From Vibrio campbellii CAIM 519 = NBRC 15631 = ATCC 25920 (lineage in GTDB: Bacteria > Pseudomonadota > Gammaproteobacteria > Enterobacterales > Vibrionaceae): a stretch of DNA of 64,000 nt. Where the stretch lies: the NCBI RefSeq assembly GCF_002163755.1, contig NZ_CP015863.1:1178001-1242000 (forward strand). The letters are read 5' to 3'. Shown here piece after piece: positions 51,674-60,475 of this stretch. The notes below the pieces were generated by a model. That model saw only the letters and a list, made by a program, of their open reading frames with translations. It was not told where the DNA came from and made no database searches. Both the position numbers and the translations under genes were made by a program. Each line of letters begins with the position of its first letter. Position 1 is the stretch's first letter.

Positions 51674-54577
51674 ATGCAAACAACGATTAGAACAGACGGC
51701 GCGGCAAGCACCGCGGCTTTGCTGTCCTCACAGCAGACACTAAGCGCGGCAAGCACCGCGGCTAATACCTCTTTAAGTCAGGTTTCATCGGTCTCCGTTT
51801 CCTTAGTCGGCAATCAAGCGCCGCTGAATACGCAACCAGTCTCGATGCCCCCATTGCGTCAGGCCGAGGAAGAGTTTAATCACGCCATCATGCGTGCTGC
51901 CCAGTATGAAGGTAGCATTGAAAATTTAGTCCGAGACAAGGTAAATGCGCAGTTTCCAACAACCTCTGACGCGTTGAAAAACCAGATAGTCGCTCAGTCG
52001 GTGGAAAAGATTGCAGAAGCCAACCAAGCATTTGAGTTTAACCATTTGGGCAATGACCTGCTGCAGAGCCCTGCCGTTGAGTACATGTCTCAATCGTTTT
52101 TGCGTCGGATCCTAGAAAACGTAGCGATCGCTCAAGCGAAAGATCCTTCAGTGCCAGTAGCAAAGACAAATGAAGACGCTGGTATCGGTTTCCTGGACGG
52201 CTGGAGTAATGATGATGTTAAGTGGGCAGAACAGCTCAACAGCGTACTCAATGACCCTAAGGCCAATGCTCGGGTACTGACCACATTAGCTTATAGCCAT
52301 TTGAGGGTATTTCGTGATCCTTCACGACTTAAGCTGATGGGCGATGCCGTGAATCAGCCGCTGTTGAATGCCAAGGAAGCAAACCAAAGGCTGAACATTT
52401 TCCACTTACATGGTGCAGGGGCGCAGCCAGAGATCTCGACGCCGACCACAACCCAGCCCCACGGTTGGGCATGGCTTAAGTATGCCGATTGGAATACAAG
52501 TGAAGCGCTCGGCAACAAAACCGGCAATGACTTTATCGGCAGTCGTCAAAATGGCGACCCTCACAAAGGGACCGGATTCAAGTTTCAAGGAATGCAGGAG
52601 GCTATGAAGCCTGCGGCTTATCACAATGACGCCGTTGCTTTAAAAGAGCGTCCAGAACATGAGTCCGGCTATGGTGGTTTCGTTATCAATGACAAAACGT
52701 TAACCACGATTGGCGACGATAAACCAACCTCGGTCAACTGGCGCCAACAAAACATGGATAAGAAGTTACCTATGTTTGCGGGGCCATCCAGTACCACCTC
52801 TTTTATGTACGAAGTGGCACGCCTTCTCAAAATGCCTGCTTCTGAAGCGCAAGCCTTTCGAGCCTTGCTGTTGGGGTGGATGATTCAGCCGCGTGATCAC
52901 AGTTTTACAGAGATCATGGGAGCACTGGATGCTTATGCAATGGAGCACAATGACCACGGCGCTGCGACAGTTGACAGTGATGGCATGATGGCGTGGCAAG
53001 CACGTGAGACGGGCAATTGGCTTGGTGCTTACGAGGGGCTGATAACCCAAGACATCGACTTACCCGGTATGGAAGCCAAGACAATCACACTAAATGGACA
53101 AGAGATTCATCTACCCGCGATTGAACCGGTGAAAATGAGTGTTGAGGAGTTCGATCAATCTGTGACTCAAGGGAAAGGCTACCCATCACAATATGCAGGG
53201 AGTGAGTATCTTGATGTACTGGCGCAGGCAGCGCAGAGTGATCAAGAAGCAGACGATACCTTTGGCCTAGCTTCAGAGAAAATTCACTACGCTCCGCAAA
53301 ATATGAATGACCTGAAGTTATACAATACCGAGCAGCGAACCATGCCGGAATTGCCTGAGCGAAAACCGTCAGGGCAACCATTTATCGATGGTGTCAAAGC
53401 GAAAGCATTAGGCAACTGGTTGGAGGGTCAGTCTCCTGCGCAATACCAACAGCTTCTCAGTAATGCTGCGTCTTTGTTGGCGGAATCTTCACAGGAAGGA
53501 TCGCTAAGTAATGTTTTTCGTTACGGTGAGCGTAATGACGTGTGGGAAACCTTTCGCACGGTAGATAAGTCGAACATGCTTGATGCTCAGTTGGTGCTAA
53601 AAAACAAACCCGATCATCAAGATGCGTTGGGCTTTTTACAGGATGTCGCGAGTAGCAAAGCCACACCAGCTGAACGCCAACAAGCGGTATTAGAAGCCAT
53701 TGGTGATGATGCAAATAACCAAGCGACGCTGATTAACGCGATGCTGCTGGCGACGACTCGATTCTATACAGGGAATGGCGCAAATATTATCAACCCAGGC
53801 TACGGCGATTTTGCTCCACCAAAGAACGAGAGTGAAATGGAGATGCGTCTTCAATCGTTCCTAAAACGTAATCAATACACCAGTTCCGCTGAACGAGCGC
53901 AGGCGAAGAAAGAGTATCGCCAGAACGTGGATATGTTACAGGCTGCGATAGACTCTCCAATGTTTGAACGATACTCCGGTAAAGTCTGGCATGGCTGTCA
54001 CACCAGTGTTGCCGATGCGGCGTTAGAGAAGGGAACCGGTTTTCAGTTTCCTGGCTTTATGAGTACAACGCGTGCACCAGACGTGGCACAAAGTTACATG
54101 GCGAAAGGTGCGCTTTTGGTTATCAACCCGGCGCCAGAAATTGGGGTAAATATTGAACCCATCAGTAATGCAGAAGGTGAAAGAGAAGTCTTGGTTCCTG
54201 CAGGGACGTCTTTTACTGTGGAACAAAGCTATACCTTACACTTGGAGACAGGTTACCCGCCTTCAGCTAATACGGCGATGAAAAAGCGAATTTACGATGC
54301 AGAAGTGGCTACGAGGCGCCGTCAACCCCATGTAACCACACGCGTAACGACGCCAGAGATGGAGAAAGCGGGCTTAAGTGGTCAAAGCGATCCAAAAGGA
54401 GAGGCAGAACTTGCTGACTTGATTGAGCATATCAAGAAAAATCCCTCGAACATGGAAGAGCAAACCAAGGTTGTGGTACTGCGCCGAGAGTCCAGTGCAC
54501 CAAGCGTCAATACCGCGAATGCGGATAAAGCGGCAACAGAAGCCTTTAAACCAATGTACTCTGGTGGCTTTGTTTAG
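51674..54577 (+). CDS. Large T3SS effector candidate with C-terminal ADP-ribosyltransferase-like domain
   Basis: The protein has 967 residues. The N-terminus is Ser/Thr/Ala-rich and disordered (about 1-60), typical of secretion signals, and contains a DNA repeat. A chaperone-binding type segment may follow (about 60-110). A middle domain (about 240-460) has AGPSSTTSFMYEVARLL and LGWMIQPRDHSFTEIMGALD, which I do not recognise. Residues about 690-860 resemble the exoenzyme ADP-ribosyltransferase fold: VWHGCH near 771-776, FMSTTRAPD with STT at 797-799, and EGEREVLVPAGTSFTV with E836-x-E838. The first motif has His773 where Arg is usual. The chaperone gene and ExsA-type site upstream support effector status. 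Confidence 0.72.
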   Translation: MQTTIRTDGAASTAALLSSQQTLSAASTAANTSLSQVSSVSVSLVGNQAPLNTQPVSMPPLRQAEEEFNHAIMRAAQYEGSIENLVRDKVNAQFPTTSDALKNQIVAQSVEKIAEANQAFEFNHLGNDLLQSPAVEYMSQSFLRRILENVAIAQAKDPSVPVAKTNEDAGIGFLDGWSNDDVKWAEQLNSVLNDPKANARVLTTLAYSHLRVFRDPSRLKLMGDAVNQPLLNAKEANQRLNIFHLHGAGAQPEISTPTTTQPHGWAWLKYADWNTSEALGNKTGNDFIGSRQNGDPHKGTGFKFQGMQEAMKPAAYHNDAVALKERPEHESGYGGFVINDKTLTTIGDDKPTSVNWRQQNMDKKLPMFAGPSSTTSFMYEVARLLKMPASEAQAFRALLLGWMIQPRDHSFTEIMGALDAYAMEHNDHGAATVDSDGMMAWQARETGNWLGAYEGLITQDIDLPGMEAKTITLNGQEIHLPAIEPVKMSVEEFDQSVTQGKGYPSQYAGSEYLDVLAQAAQSDQEADDTFGLASEKIHYAPQNMNDLKLYNTEQRTMPELPERKPSGQPFIDGVKAKALGNWLEGQSPAQYQQLLSNAASLLAESSQEGSLSNVFRYGERNDVWETFRTVDKSNMLDAQLVLKNKPDHQDALGFLQDVASSKATPAERQQAVLEAIGDDANNQATLINAMLLATTRFYTGNGANIINPGYGDFAPPKNESEMEMRLQSFLKRNQYTSSAERAQAKKEYRQNVDMLQAAIDSPMFERYSGKVWHGCHTSVADAALEKGTGFQFPGFMSTTRAPDVAQSYMAKGALLVINPAPEIGVNIEPISNAEGEREVLVPAGTSFTVEQSYTLHLETGYPPSANTAMKKRIYDAEVATRRRQPHVTTRVTTPEMEKAGLSGQSDPKGEAELADLIEHIKKNPSNMEEQTKVVVLRRESSAPSVNTANADKAATEAFKPMYSGGFV
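51699..51763. repeat. 20-bp direct repeat in the effector's secretion-signal region
   Basis: GCGCGGCAAGCACCGCGGCT occurs at 51699-51718 and 51744-51763 (45-bp offset, in frame). It encodes AASTAA twice. Confidence 0.9.
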
Positions 54578-54654
54578 CCAAGAAGATCAAACATTTAAGT
54601 AAGTTTATTCAACTCGAGGTCTCTCATCAGCTTTAGCTTACTTTAGACTGAAAC

Positions 54655-54690
54655 AGTAAAGCTCAGCATACCATGCTGAGCTTTTTTCTA
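54655..54690 (+). terminator. Rho-independent terminator after the large effector gene
   Basis: AAAGCTCAGCAT pairs with ATGCTGAGCTTT around ACC, followed by a T run. Confidence 0.9.
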
Positions 54691-54727
54691 TTCTCATCAT
54701 GTGTCTTATCATAAGCGGCTTAAAATG

Positions 54728-54751
54728 AAAAAAAACCGACTATATCTAGCA
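54728..54751 (+). promoter_or_regulatory. Predicted ExsA-type promoter site of the VopS operon
   Basis: AAAAA (54728-54732), five bases, GAC (54738-54740), six bases, TAGCA (one mismatch to TGnnA, ending 54751). A CATAAT -10-like hexamer starts at 54773, again 22 nt after the final A. Confidence 0.55.
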
Positions 54752-54860
54752 TATTCCCCCATCTGTATTCAGCATAATAACTCCATCAGCCAACACTCTG
54801 CGCTTATTTAAACCGCAGAGGTGGAATTACTAATAAATACAAAATAGGAATGTAAATCAG

Positions 54861-55298
54861 ATGGTCAACGGATTTATATCGACGCTTCTAAATGACTTTG
54901 CAAAGCGTTGCCAAATAGAAACGCTGGAATTTGATGAAGAGGGCTGTTGCCAATTAATTATTGATAACGAAGTAGCGATTACACTTCGCTCAAATGAAGA
55001 GAAGCTAACGCTTATTGGCTTAATTTCCGGTGAGAAACCACATCCGGATGTTTATTTTAAACACATGAAAGCAGCATTAACAAAAGATGAACCCTATGTA
55101 TGTTGGGATGAAGATGCTGGCTACATTGGTTTTATTCACATTCATCAAACGATGTTAACCGAGACATATTTTGAAACGTCGATTGCTCAATTTGTTGATT
55201 GGTTAAAGCTGTCAGCAAGCCCGCAGGAGCAAGCGGCGCAAGAACAGAGACAAACACAGACAATAGATGCGGCTCAATTTGCCACATTAAGGGTATAA
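54861..55298 (+). CDS. CesT-family T3SS chaperone for VopS
   Basis: An acidic protein of 145 residues with class I chaperone features: N-terminal helix (FISTLLNDFAKRCQIETLEF), beta-strands (CCQLIIDNEVAITLRS) and a C-terminal helix (FETSIAQFVDWLKLSA) followed by a Gln-rich tail. It lies 3 bp upstream of the Fic effector. The matching gene in V. parahaemolyticus (next to vopS) encodes the VopS chaperone. Confidence 0.85.
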   Translation: MVNGFISTLLNDFAKRCQIETLEFDEEGCCQLIIDNEVAITLRSNEEKLTLIGLISGEKPHPDVYFKHMKAALTKDEPYVCWDEDAGYIGFIHIHQTMLTETYFETSIAQFVDWLKLSASPQEQAAQEQRQTQTIDAAQFATLRV

Positions 55299-55301
55299 AT
55301 A

Positions 55302-56465
55302 ATGATTAGTTTTGGAAACGTAAGCGCACTTCAAGCAGCACTTCCGGAAGTGCGAAATGATATTCTCAAAGAAGGCAAACTCAATGTTGGTGGCAAGGAG
55401 TATAAGATCGATGCAGATACTCAGCAGTTTGTTCGTTCAAACCCAAGCAATAGTGCAGTCGCTCGATTCTTTGAAGCAACGGGTAAGCTACTTAGAGAAG
55501 GAGGCAACACAGACTCAGTAGCGAAAGCTATGACAAAATCGGTATTCGACAATGCGCTTGGACAAGCTGAACGTTTGAAATCTAGCTCTTCAGTAGAGCA
55601 TGGCCAGATGTTTTTTAAAGATGCTAGTTTAAAAACGCCAGTCGATGTATTGAATGCTTTTAGTCGACTAGATGCTCAAACTATTCAATCTTATGGTGGC
55701 GAGCTTAACAAATTAGCTGATCTTGCTATGTCTGAGTTACTACTTGATACGGAGCCTGCCAAAAGCTTAAATACACAAATTGGTGAGGATGCGACGAAAG
55801 CGTTAGCTAGTCGTGTCGTGAAAGCTTTCGGTGGTGGTGCTATGGGAGTAAAGAATAATCCGAAGGTTGCTTCTGGACTGGATATTATTCTTGCCGCTGA
55901 AGTTAAGAACTTAAAAGCGGCGCAAACGCATATAGAAGCTCTGGCAAACAAGGACTTGAGTGCTGATATCTTTTCTGAAGCTTTAGCGGAAACGAAATTT
56001 AATAAAACCGGTACAACAGATAATGTCGAACGTGCAACGGCGTGGATCGTTAACGCGTCGAACTCGGAAGGGAATGATGCTGAGAATATGGCTGCACTTT
56101 TGAAGGAGTATGCAACGAATGGTAAAGATCTGTTAAACATGGAAAATCTAAAAGAACTTCATGCTAGATTGGTTCCAAATATTGATAGAGATTATCGAGG
56201 ACCAAGTATTTCAGAGAGCACGTTACCTTCAAGTATCGGCGGTGAGAGCATGCTTAAGCAACACGTTGAAGTATTCTTGAAAGAGAACCCAGTAGCAGAT
56301 AAAGATTTAGGCAAAAACCTGTTTGCAAGTGTTATTGGTTACCATGGCTTTACTGATGGTAATGGACGTATGGGCCGTACTTTATATGCCATCGCTGAAT
56401 TAAGGAATGATTCATTTACCCCTCTTGCCACGACTGCTGAAAACAACTTACACGGTATTAAGTAA
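55302..56465 (+). CDS. vopS: Fic-domain AMPylating effector VopS
   Basis: The 387 residues are exactly the length of V. parahaemolyticus VopS. The C-terminal Fic domain (about 240-380) has the signature GYHGFTDGNGRMGRTLYA. Its His is residue 348, the same number as the catalytic His of VopS. VopS transfers AMP to a switch-I threonine of Rho, Rac and Cdc42, collapsing actin in host cells. The N-terminal part (about 30-130) should bind the chaperone encoded just upstream. A hairpin terminator follows. The match of length, His number and context makes this the most certain effector here. Confidence 0.93.
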   Translation: MISFGNVSALQAALPEVRNDILKEGKLNVGGKEYKIDADTQQFVRSNPSNSAVARFFEATGKLLREGGNTDSVAKAMTKSVFDNALGQAERLKSSSSVEHGQMFFKDASLKTPVDVLNAFSRLDAQTIQSYGGELNKLADLAMSELLLDTEPAKSLNTQIGEDATKALASRVVKAFGGGAMGVKNNPKVASGLDIILAAEVKNLKAAQTHIEALANKDLSADIFSEALAETKFNKTGTTDNVERATAWIVNASNSEGNDAENMAALLKEYATNGKDLLNMENLKELHARLVPNIDRDYRGPSISESTLPSSIGGESMLKQHVEVFLKENPVADKDLGKNLFASVIGYHGFTDGNGRMGRTLYAIAELRNDSFTPLATTAENNLHGIK

Positions 56466-56477
56466 GTATCCCAAAAA

Positions 56478-56508
56478 TAAAAAGAGCGACTTTCGTCGCT
56501 CTTTTTTA
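56478..56508. terminator. Bidirectional hairpin terminator between vopS and the hydrolase gene
   Basis: AAAGAGCGAC pairs with GTCGCTCTTT around TTTC, with a T run following and an A run before. Confidence 0.9.
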
Positions 56509-56552
56509 TAAGCCTGTCGGCCTTTATTGGAAACTGAGTAAATTAGCGACCT

Positions 56553-57479
56553 TTAGTTTTTCATATTCTCAAGCATATAGTTGAGTACGTCATCGTTGTC
56601 GTTAATGAGGTTCTCGATTACATCAAGGTGGTCTCTTTTTCGAGCGAGGTAAATGCGACACTCTTGCTTAGCATCAAGCACGTTGGCGTGGTATTCCTTT
56701 GTTTGTCGGAAGAACTCAGGCGTGTCCAGCTCTGGAACAATCAAGTGCAACGGCGCCAGTTTCTCTTCTGAAGGAAAATCATTAAGCAGTGGACTCACCT
56801 TCTCCGATGATTCATTGGTCATCTGAATGTTATCGTTCACGAAGCTGTTCACAAGTGGTCGAATATCAAAAAGGCCAGCGATTGAAAAAACATCTTTGAG
56901 TTTCTGTTTGCCTTCTGCTTCTACTCCAAATTGTTCCCAATCTGTTTTATGGAGCATGGATACAAGTTGGCCGCCAGCCGAGTGGCCCACGAGGTAGACT
57001 GCGGGAGAATTATTTTCGACTGCGAGTGATAAGATTTCTTTAACGGCAAGCTGCATCTGCTTAAGGATGGACTCCATTGGCGCACCGTTTGTCCAGTCTT
57101 GAGCCATTCGGTAACTTGGCATGTAAACCGTAAAGCCATTTTGATTGAAAGGCTTCGCGATAAACCCAAATTGTTCTTTTGAAAACCATTGCCACCACCC
57201 GCCATGAATGTAGATAACCATAGGCGCATCTTTGGCAATCCCCTTTGGCTTATAGATATCTATTTTTCCAGAAAACTCGCCTTCTCCATATGCCATTTCG
57301 GTAAGTCCTGTTTCCAGGTTTGTTCGATAACGATCACTTTGTTGGCTGGTAAATTCTATGTGTTTCGGTAACAAATCATCCGTGGGTAATCTATTGGTCC
57401 ATAACGTCGGATTGTATTGTTCATCTGCTATCTCTCGTGAGAAGTATTGTGCAATTGAGCTTGTGCTTGTTTTGTTCAT
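56553..57479 (-). CDS. Alpha/beta hydrolase, kynurenine formamidase-like
   Basis: The protein has 308 residues without a signal peptide. The oxyanion motif IYIHGGWWQWFSKEQFGF near 89-106 resembles the HGGYW motif of kynurenine formamidases and related esterases. The nucleophile elbow is LVGHSAGGQLVSML near 163-176 (Ser in GHSAGG). The acid and His lie near IVPELDTPEF and RDHLDVIENL at the end. It is divergent from a LysR-type regulator gene, with 98 bp between the starts, and the regulator probably controls it. It is not a T3SS structural gene. Substrate is unknown. Confidence 0.78.
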   Translation of the reverse strand: MNKTSTSSIAQYFSREIADEQYNPTLWTNRLPTDDLLPKHIEFTSQQSDRYRTNLETGLTEMAYGEGEFSGKIDIYKPKGIAKDAPMVIYIHGGWWQWFSKEQFGFIAKPFNQNGFTVYMPSYRMAQDWTNGAPMESILKQMQLAVKEILSLAVENNSPAVYLVGHSAGGQLVSMLHKTDWEQFGVEAEGKQKLKDVFSIAGLFDIRPLVNSFVNDNIQMTNESSEKVSPLLNDFPSEEKLAPLHLIVPELDTPEFFRQTKEYHANVLDAKQECRIYLARKRDHLDVIENLINDNDDVLNYMLENMKN

Positions 57480-57577
57480 TATTTCGTCCTCTTTGGTTGC
57501 TTTAGGACATTATTAATGATTTCATTAGGGTGAAAAAGATGGGTAATTTAGTACGGACTGTTTAATTTTTATAAACT

Positions 57578-58507
57578 ATGAACAAGTATATGCGTCATAT
57601 GATCATCTTCACGAGAGTTGTGGAGACGGGATCTATTACTGCGGCTGCACGCGAATTAGAGGTGGGTAAATCCGTTGTTAGTCAACATTTGAGAGCTTTG
57701 GAGGAGGCGTTAGGTGTTTTGTTACTCAAACGCTCCACTCGCCAACAATTGCTTACGCCTATGGGAATAGAGTTTTTTGAACGGTGTAAAAAGATTAGCG
57801 AGCTTGTTGATGAGGCATGGGATATTGCAAGGATCAGCCAAGTTGAGCCAAAAGGAATGGTTAAGATTAGTTCACCCCACGCATTGATCGAGCCAGTGGT
57901 ATCACCGGCAGTGGGGCATTTAGTCAGTATCTACTCTGAATTGGTTCCTACGATTCTAGCCAATGACGGCAGCGTGGACTTATTTGAAACGGCGGCTGAT
58001 CTCGCGATTCATGTCGGTGAGCTGCCATCAAGTGAGTACAGACAAAGAAGGATAGGTAGTTTAAAGAAAGTGCTTTGTGCAAGCCCTTCATATATTCAGA
58101 ATCATGATCTCAGCATCGCGAAACTTATTAAGGATCCGTCTCATTTGCTCGCCTGCGATTATGTGGCGAATATCTGGGAGGGGAAATCTATTCGATATAC
58201 TTTACAACACTCGTCCAGTAGTGAGCGAATAGAAGTGTCGCTGGAAGCGAATCGCTTTAATGATTCGGTCCATTCGGTTATCTCTATGGTCAAAGCGGGA
58301 GCCGGTATGGCATTAATTCCTGAATTTATGTTCGAAAGCCTCAGACGCAAAGGAGAATTAGAGAACATTTTCCCTGGGTATACGCTTCCCAAAATTCCTA
58401 TTTATGCTGTTCATAATTACGCAAAAACGCCTCCGCTCAATGTCAAAATGTGTACCGATTTCATTGAACGACAGCTTAGAAATCTTAACTCTTCAGAAGA
58501 TGCCTAA
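57578..58507 (+). CDS. LysR-family transcriptional regulator
   Basis: The protein has 309 residues. The N-terminal winged helix-turn-helix (about 1-60) shows MIIFTRVVETGSITAAAREL and VGKSVVSQHLRALEEALGVL, the LysR signature. The C-terminal effector-binding domain (about 90-300) includes MVKAGAGMALIPEFMFESL. It is divergently transcribed from the hydrolase gene, the usual arrangement for a LysR protein and its target. It lies between two T3SS operons, but no link to T3SS control is visible. Confidence 0.9.
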   Translation: MNKYMRHMIIFTRVVETGSITAAARELEVGKSVVSQHLRALEEALGVLLLKRSTRQQLLTPMGIEFFERCKKISELVDEAWDIARISQVEPKGMVKISSPHALIEPVVSPAVGHLVSIYSELVPTILANDGSVDLFETAADLAIHVGELPSSEYRQRRIGSLKKVLCASPSYIQNHDLSIAKLIKDPSHLLACDYVANIWEGKSIRYTLQHSSSSERIEVSLEANRFNDSVHSVISMVKAGAGMALIPEFMFESLRRKGELENIFPGYTLPKIPIYAVHNYAKTPPLNVKMCTDFIERQLRNLNSSEDA

Positions 58508-58587
58508 TCGCTTTCTGAACCGCTTAGATCTATCGATTCCATTCTACTTTGTTTGCACACAGTTCTTTTTTGTACTGTGTGCTCTCT

Positions 58588-58623
58588 GAGTATGACTCAC
58601 ATGATTGTGAGCGAGTTATACTC
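58588..58623. terminator. Imperfect hairpin between LysR gene and sctU
   Basis: GAGTAT-ACTC-C (58588 onward) pairs with G-GAG-ATACTC (to 58623). It lacks a clear T run, so it is a weak terminator candidate for the convergent genes. Confidence 0.35.
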
Positions 58624-58624
58624 G

Positions 58625-59674
58625 CTATTCCTCTGACTGCTCAAGAGACGCAACCCAACGCAGGATCTCAGCGGTGGCTTCAATAAGATCGCCTGGAATG
58701 TACTGGTTTAACTGACCATCGGCATAAAGAGCACGTGCGAGTGGTACTTTTTGCATCACAGGGATGCCTTCTTCGTGGGCTATCGCGATCATACGTTTTG
58801 CCATTGCATCGGTTTCTTTGAGGGTTATCACAGGCAGCGGCGTTTCGCCCTTTTTGTAGTACAAACCAATCGCGATGTGGGTTGGGTTCGTGACCAACAC
58901 ATTCGAACGTTTAACGTTATCTCTTTGGTTCGAAGCTTGCAGCTCTTGGTGCAACTGACGACGCTTACTCTTGATTTCCGGGCTGCCTTCCATCTCTTTA
59001 TATTCGCGTTTGACCTCGTCTTTAGTCATCTTCAGTTGCTTGGTGTGGTCGAACTTTTGGTACGCGTAATCGGCAGCTGCAATCACAATAAAGCCGACGG
59101 AAGAGATGATCATGAGTTGTTTCACCAATACGCCGGTGATGGTCGGTACACACTCTAATCCGCATGTCGGGATTTGCAGTAGCGTGTTTAAGTTGCCCCG
59201 CAGCGTGACCCAAATAATGCAGGAAAGGAGCGACACTTTAAGAATCGACTTAATAAACTCAATGATGCTCTTTAGCGAGAAAATTCGTTTTGCCCCTTCG
59301 ACAGGGTTGATCTTTTTGATATCTGGTTTGACGGATTCACCACTAAACAGCAAGCCGAATTGCCCCATGTTCGACATGATGGCGATCAATGCCGCCACGA
59401 TCAGGATCGGTGCCAGCAAGTAAACCATTTCTTTGGCGATGGCGATGGCTACGTCAAGCAACGCATCCTGAAACCCTTGATAAGCCAACTCACTCGGCAA
59501 CAAAAGTAGGGCAGAGATGTGCGACATATAGTAGTCAGCAAAGGCAAATAAGACGGCAATTAGGGCTAGGATTAACGCCGATGAGACGACTTCCTGACTT
59601 TTGGCGACTTGCCCTTTTTGCCGGGCATCCCGAAGTTTTTTCGGGGTGGGGAGTTCTGTTTTTTCTCCGCTCAT
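58625..59674 (-). CDS. sctU: T3SS export switch protein SctU (YscU/PscU)
   Basis: The protein has 349 residues. The start MSGEKTELPTPKKLRDARQK is the family signature. Four membrane helices lie within about 30-205. The cytoplasmic domain holds the autocleavage motif NPTH (VLVTNPTHIAIGLYYKKG near 258-275), after which cleavage allows the switch from early to late substrates. It is the last gene of the minus-strand export-apparatus operon; SctP, encoded upstream, works with it in needle-length control. Confidence 0.95.
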   Translation of the reverse strand: MSGEKTELPTPKKLRDARQKGQVAKSQEVVSSALILALIAVLFAFADYYMSHISALLLLPSELAYQGFQDALLDVAIAIAKEMVYLLAPILIVAALIAIMSNMGQFGLLFSGESVKPDIKKINPVEGAKRIFSLKSIIEFIKSILKVSLLSCIIWVTLRGNLNTLLQIPTCGLECVPTITGVLVKQLMIISSVGFIVIAAADYAYQKFDHTKQLKMTKDEVKREYKEMEGSPEIKSKRRQLHQELQASNQRDNVKRSNVLVTNPTHIAIGLYYKKGETPLPVITLKETDAMAKRMIAIAHEEGIPVMQKVPLARALYADGQLNQYIPGDLIEATAEILRWVASLEQSEE

Positions 59675-59692
59675 TGCTCTTCCTGTCTGTTA

Positions 59693-60475
59693 TTACCAAA
59701 TGGTATTGAGCTGTTCTCTGAACAGTACGATGTCAGAGAAAAGGGCTTGAAAGTGGTCCATCATCAATGCCAAATAAACAATCAATAGCACGCTGGCAAT
59801 GGCACTTTTGATCGGCATAGCTAAAGAGAAAACGTTCAGCTGTGGGGCGAATCGGCTAATCAGCGCGAGTCCAAACTCGGCAAGGAACATGGCTAAAACC
59901 AAAGGCGCAGACATCAAAACGCCAAGCCACATAAGTTGCTCGAACTGAGCGTAGAAAAAGCGCCCCCATTCCTCAGTGACGGTTGGGAAAAAACTAATCA
60001 CAGGCCACGACGAATAGCTGTTAAACAGCGCATAAATAAAAGCGACAAAGCCACCACCGGAGAAGAACAAGGTGATCAGGGTTTGAGTCAATAGCACAGC
60101 CGTTGGCGTTGACTGGGAGCCGAGAGTGGGGTTAAACATACTTGCCATCGCAGCACCACGTTGGTTATCCACTAGAAACCCTGCCGCCTCAATAGCCCAA
60201 AAAGGGATTGCTGCAACAAAGCCAATCAGCATACCCAATAGTACCTCTTTGCCTAAGATGACCATCAACCAAATCCCGTCCGTTTCTGCAGGCAGGTCTT
60301 GTTGGTTAATCATTGGGAAGATAAACAGCGCAAGCGAACACAAAACACCATTTCTTACCAAGGTGCCACCGAGCGTTTGTTTATTTAAAATCGGCAAAAA
60401 TATAAAGCAAGCCATTAACCTAGGGAGCGTCAAGCTGTATAGGAACAGGGCCTGGTGCAAATCATCGTAACTCAT
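59693..60475 (-). CDS. sctT: T3SS export apparatus protein SctT (YscT/PscT)
   Basis: A multi-pass membrane protein of 260 residues of the FliR/YscT family. It starts MSYDDLHQALFLYSLTLPRL, and FWAIEAAGFLVDNQRGAAMA near 90-109 is the family signature. It joins SctR and SctS in the pore complex of the export gate. It overlaps the sctS stop by 4 bp. Confidence 0.94.
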   Translation of the reverse strand: MSYDDLHQALFLYSLTLPRLMACFIFLPILNKQTLGGTLVRNGVLCSLALFIFPMINQQDLPAETDGIWLMVILGKEVLLGMLIGFVAAIPFWAIEAAGFLVDNQRGAAMASMFNPTLGSQSTPTAVLLTQTLITLFFSGGGFVAFIYALFNSYSSWPVISFFPTVTEEWGRFFYAQFEQLMWLGVLMSAPLVLAMFLAEFGLALISRFAPQLNVFSLAMPIKSAIASVLLIVYLALMMDHFQALFSDIVLFREQLNTIW

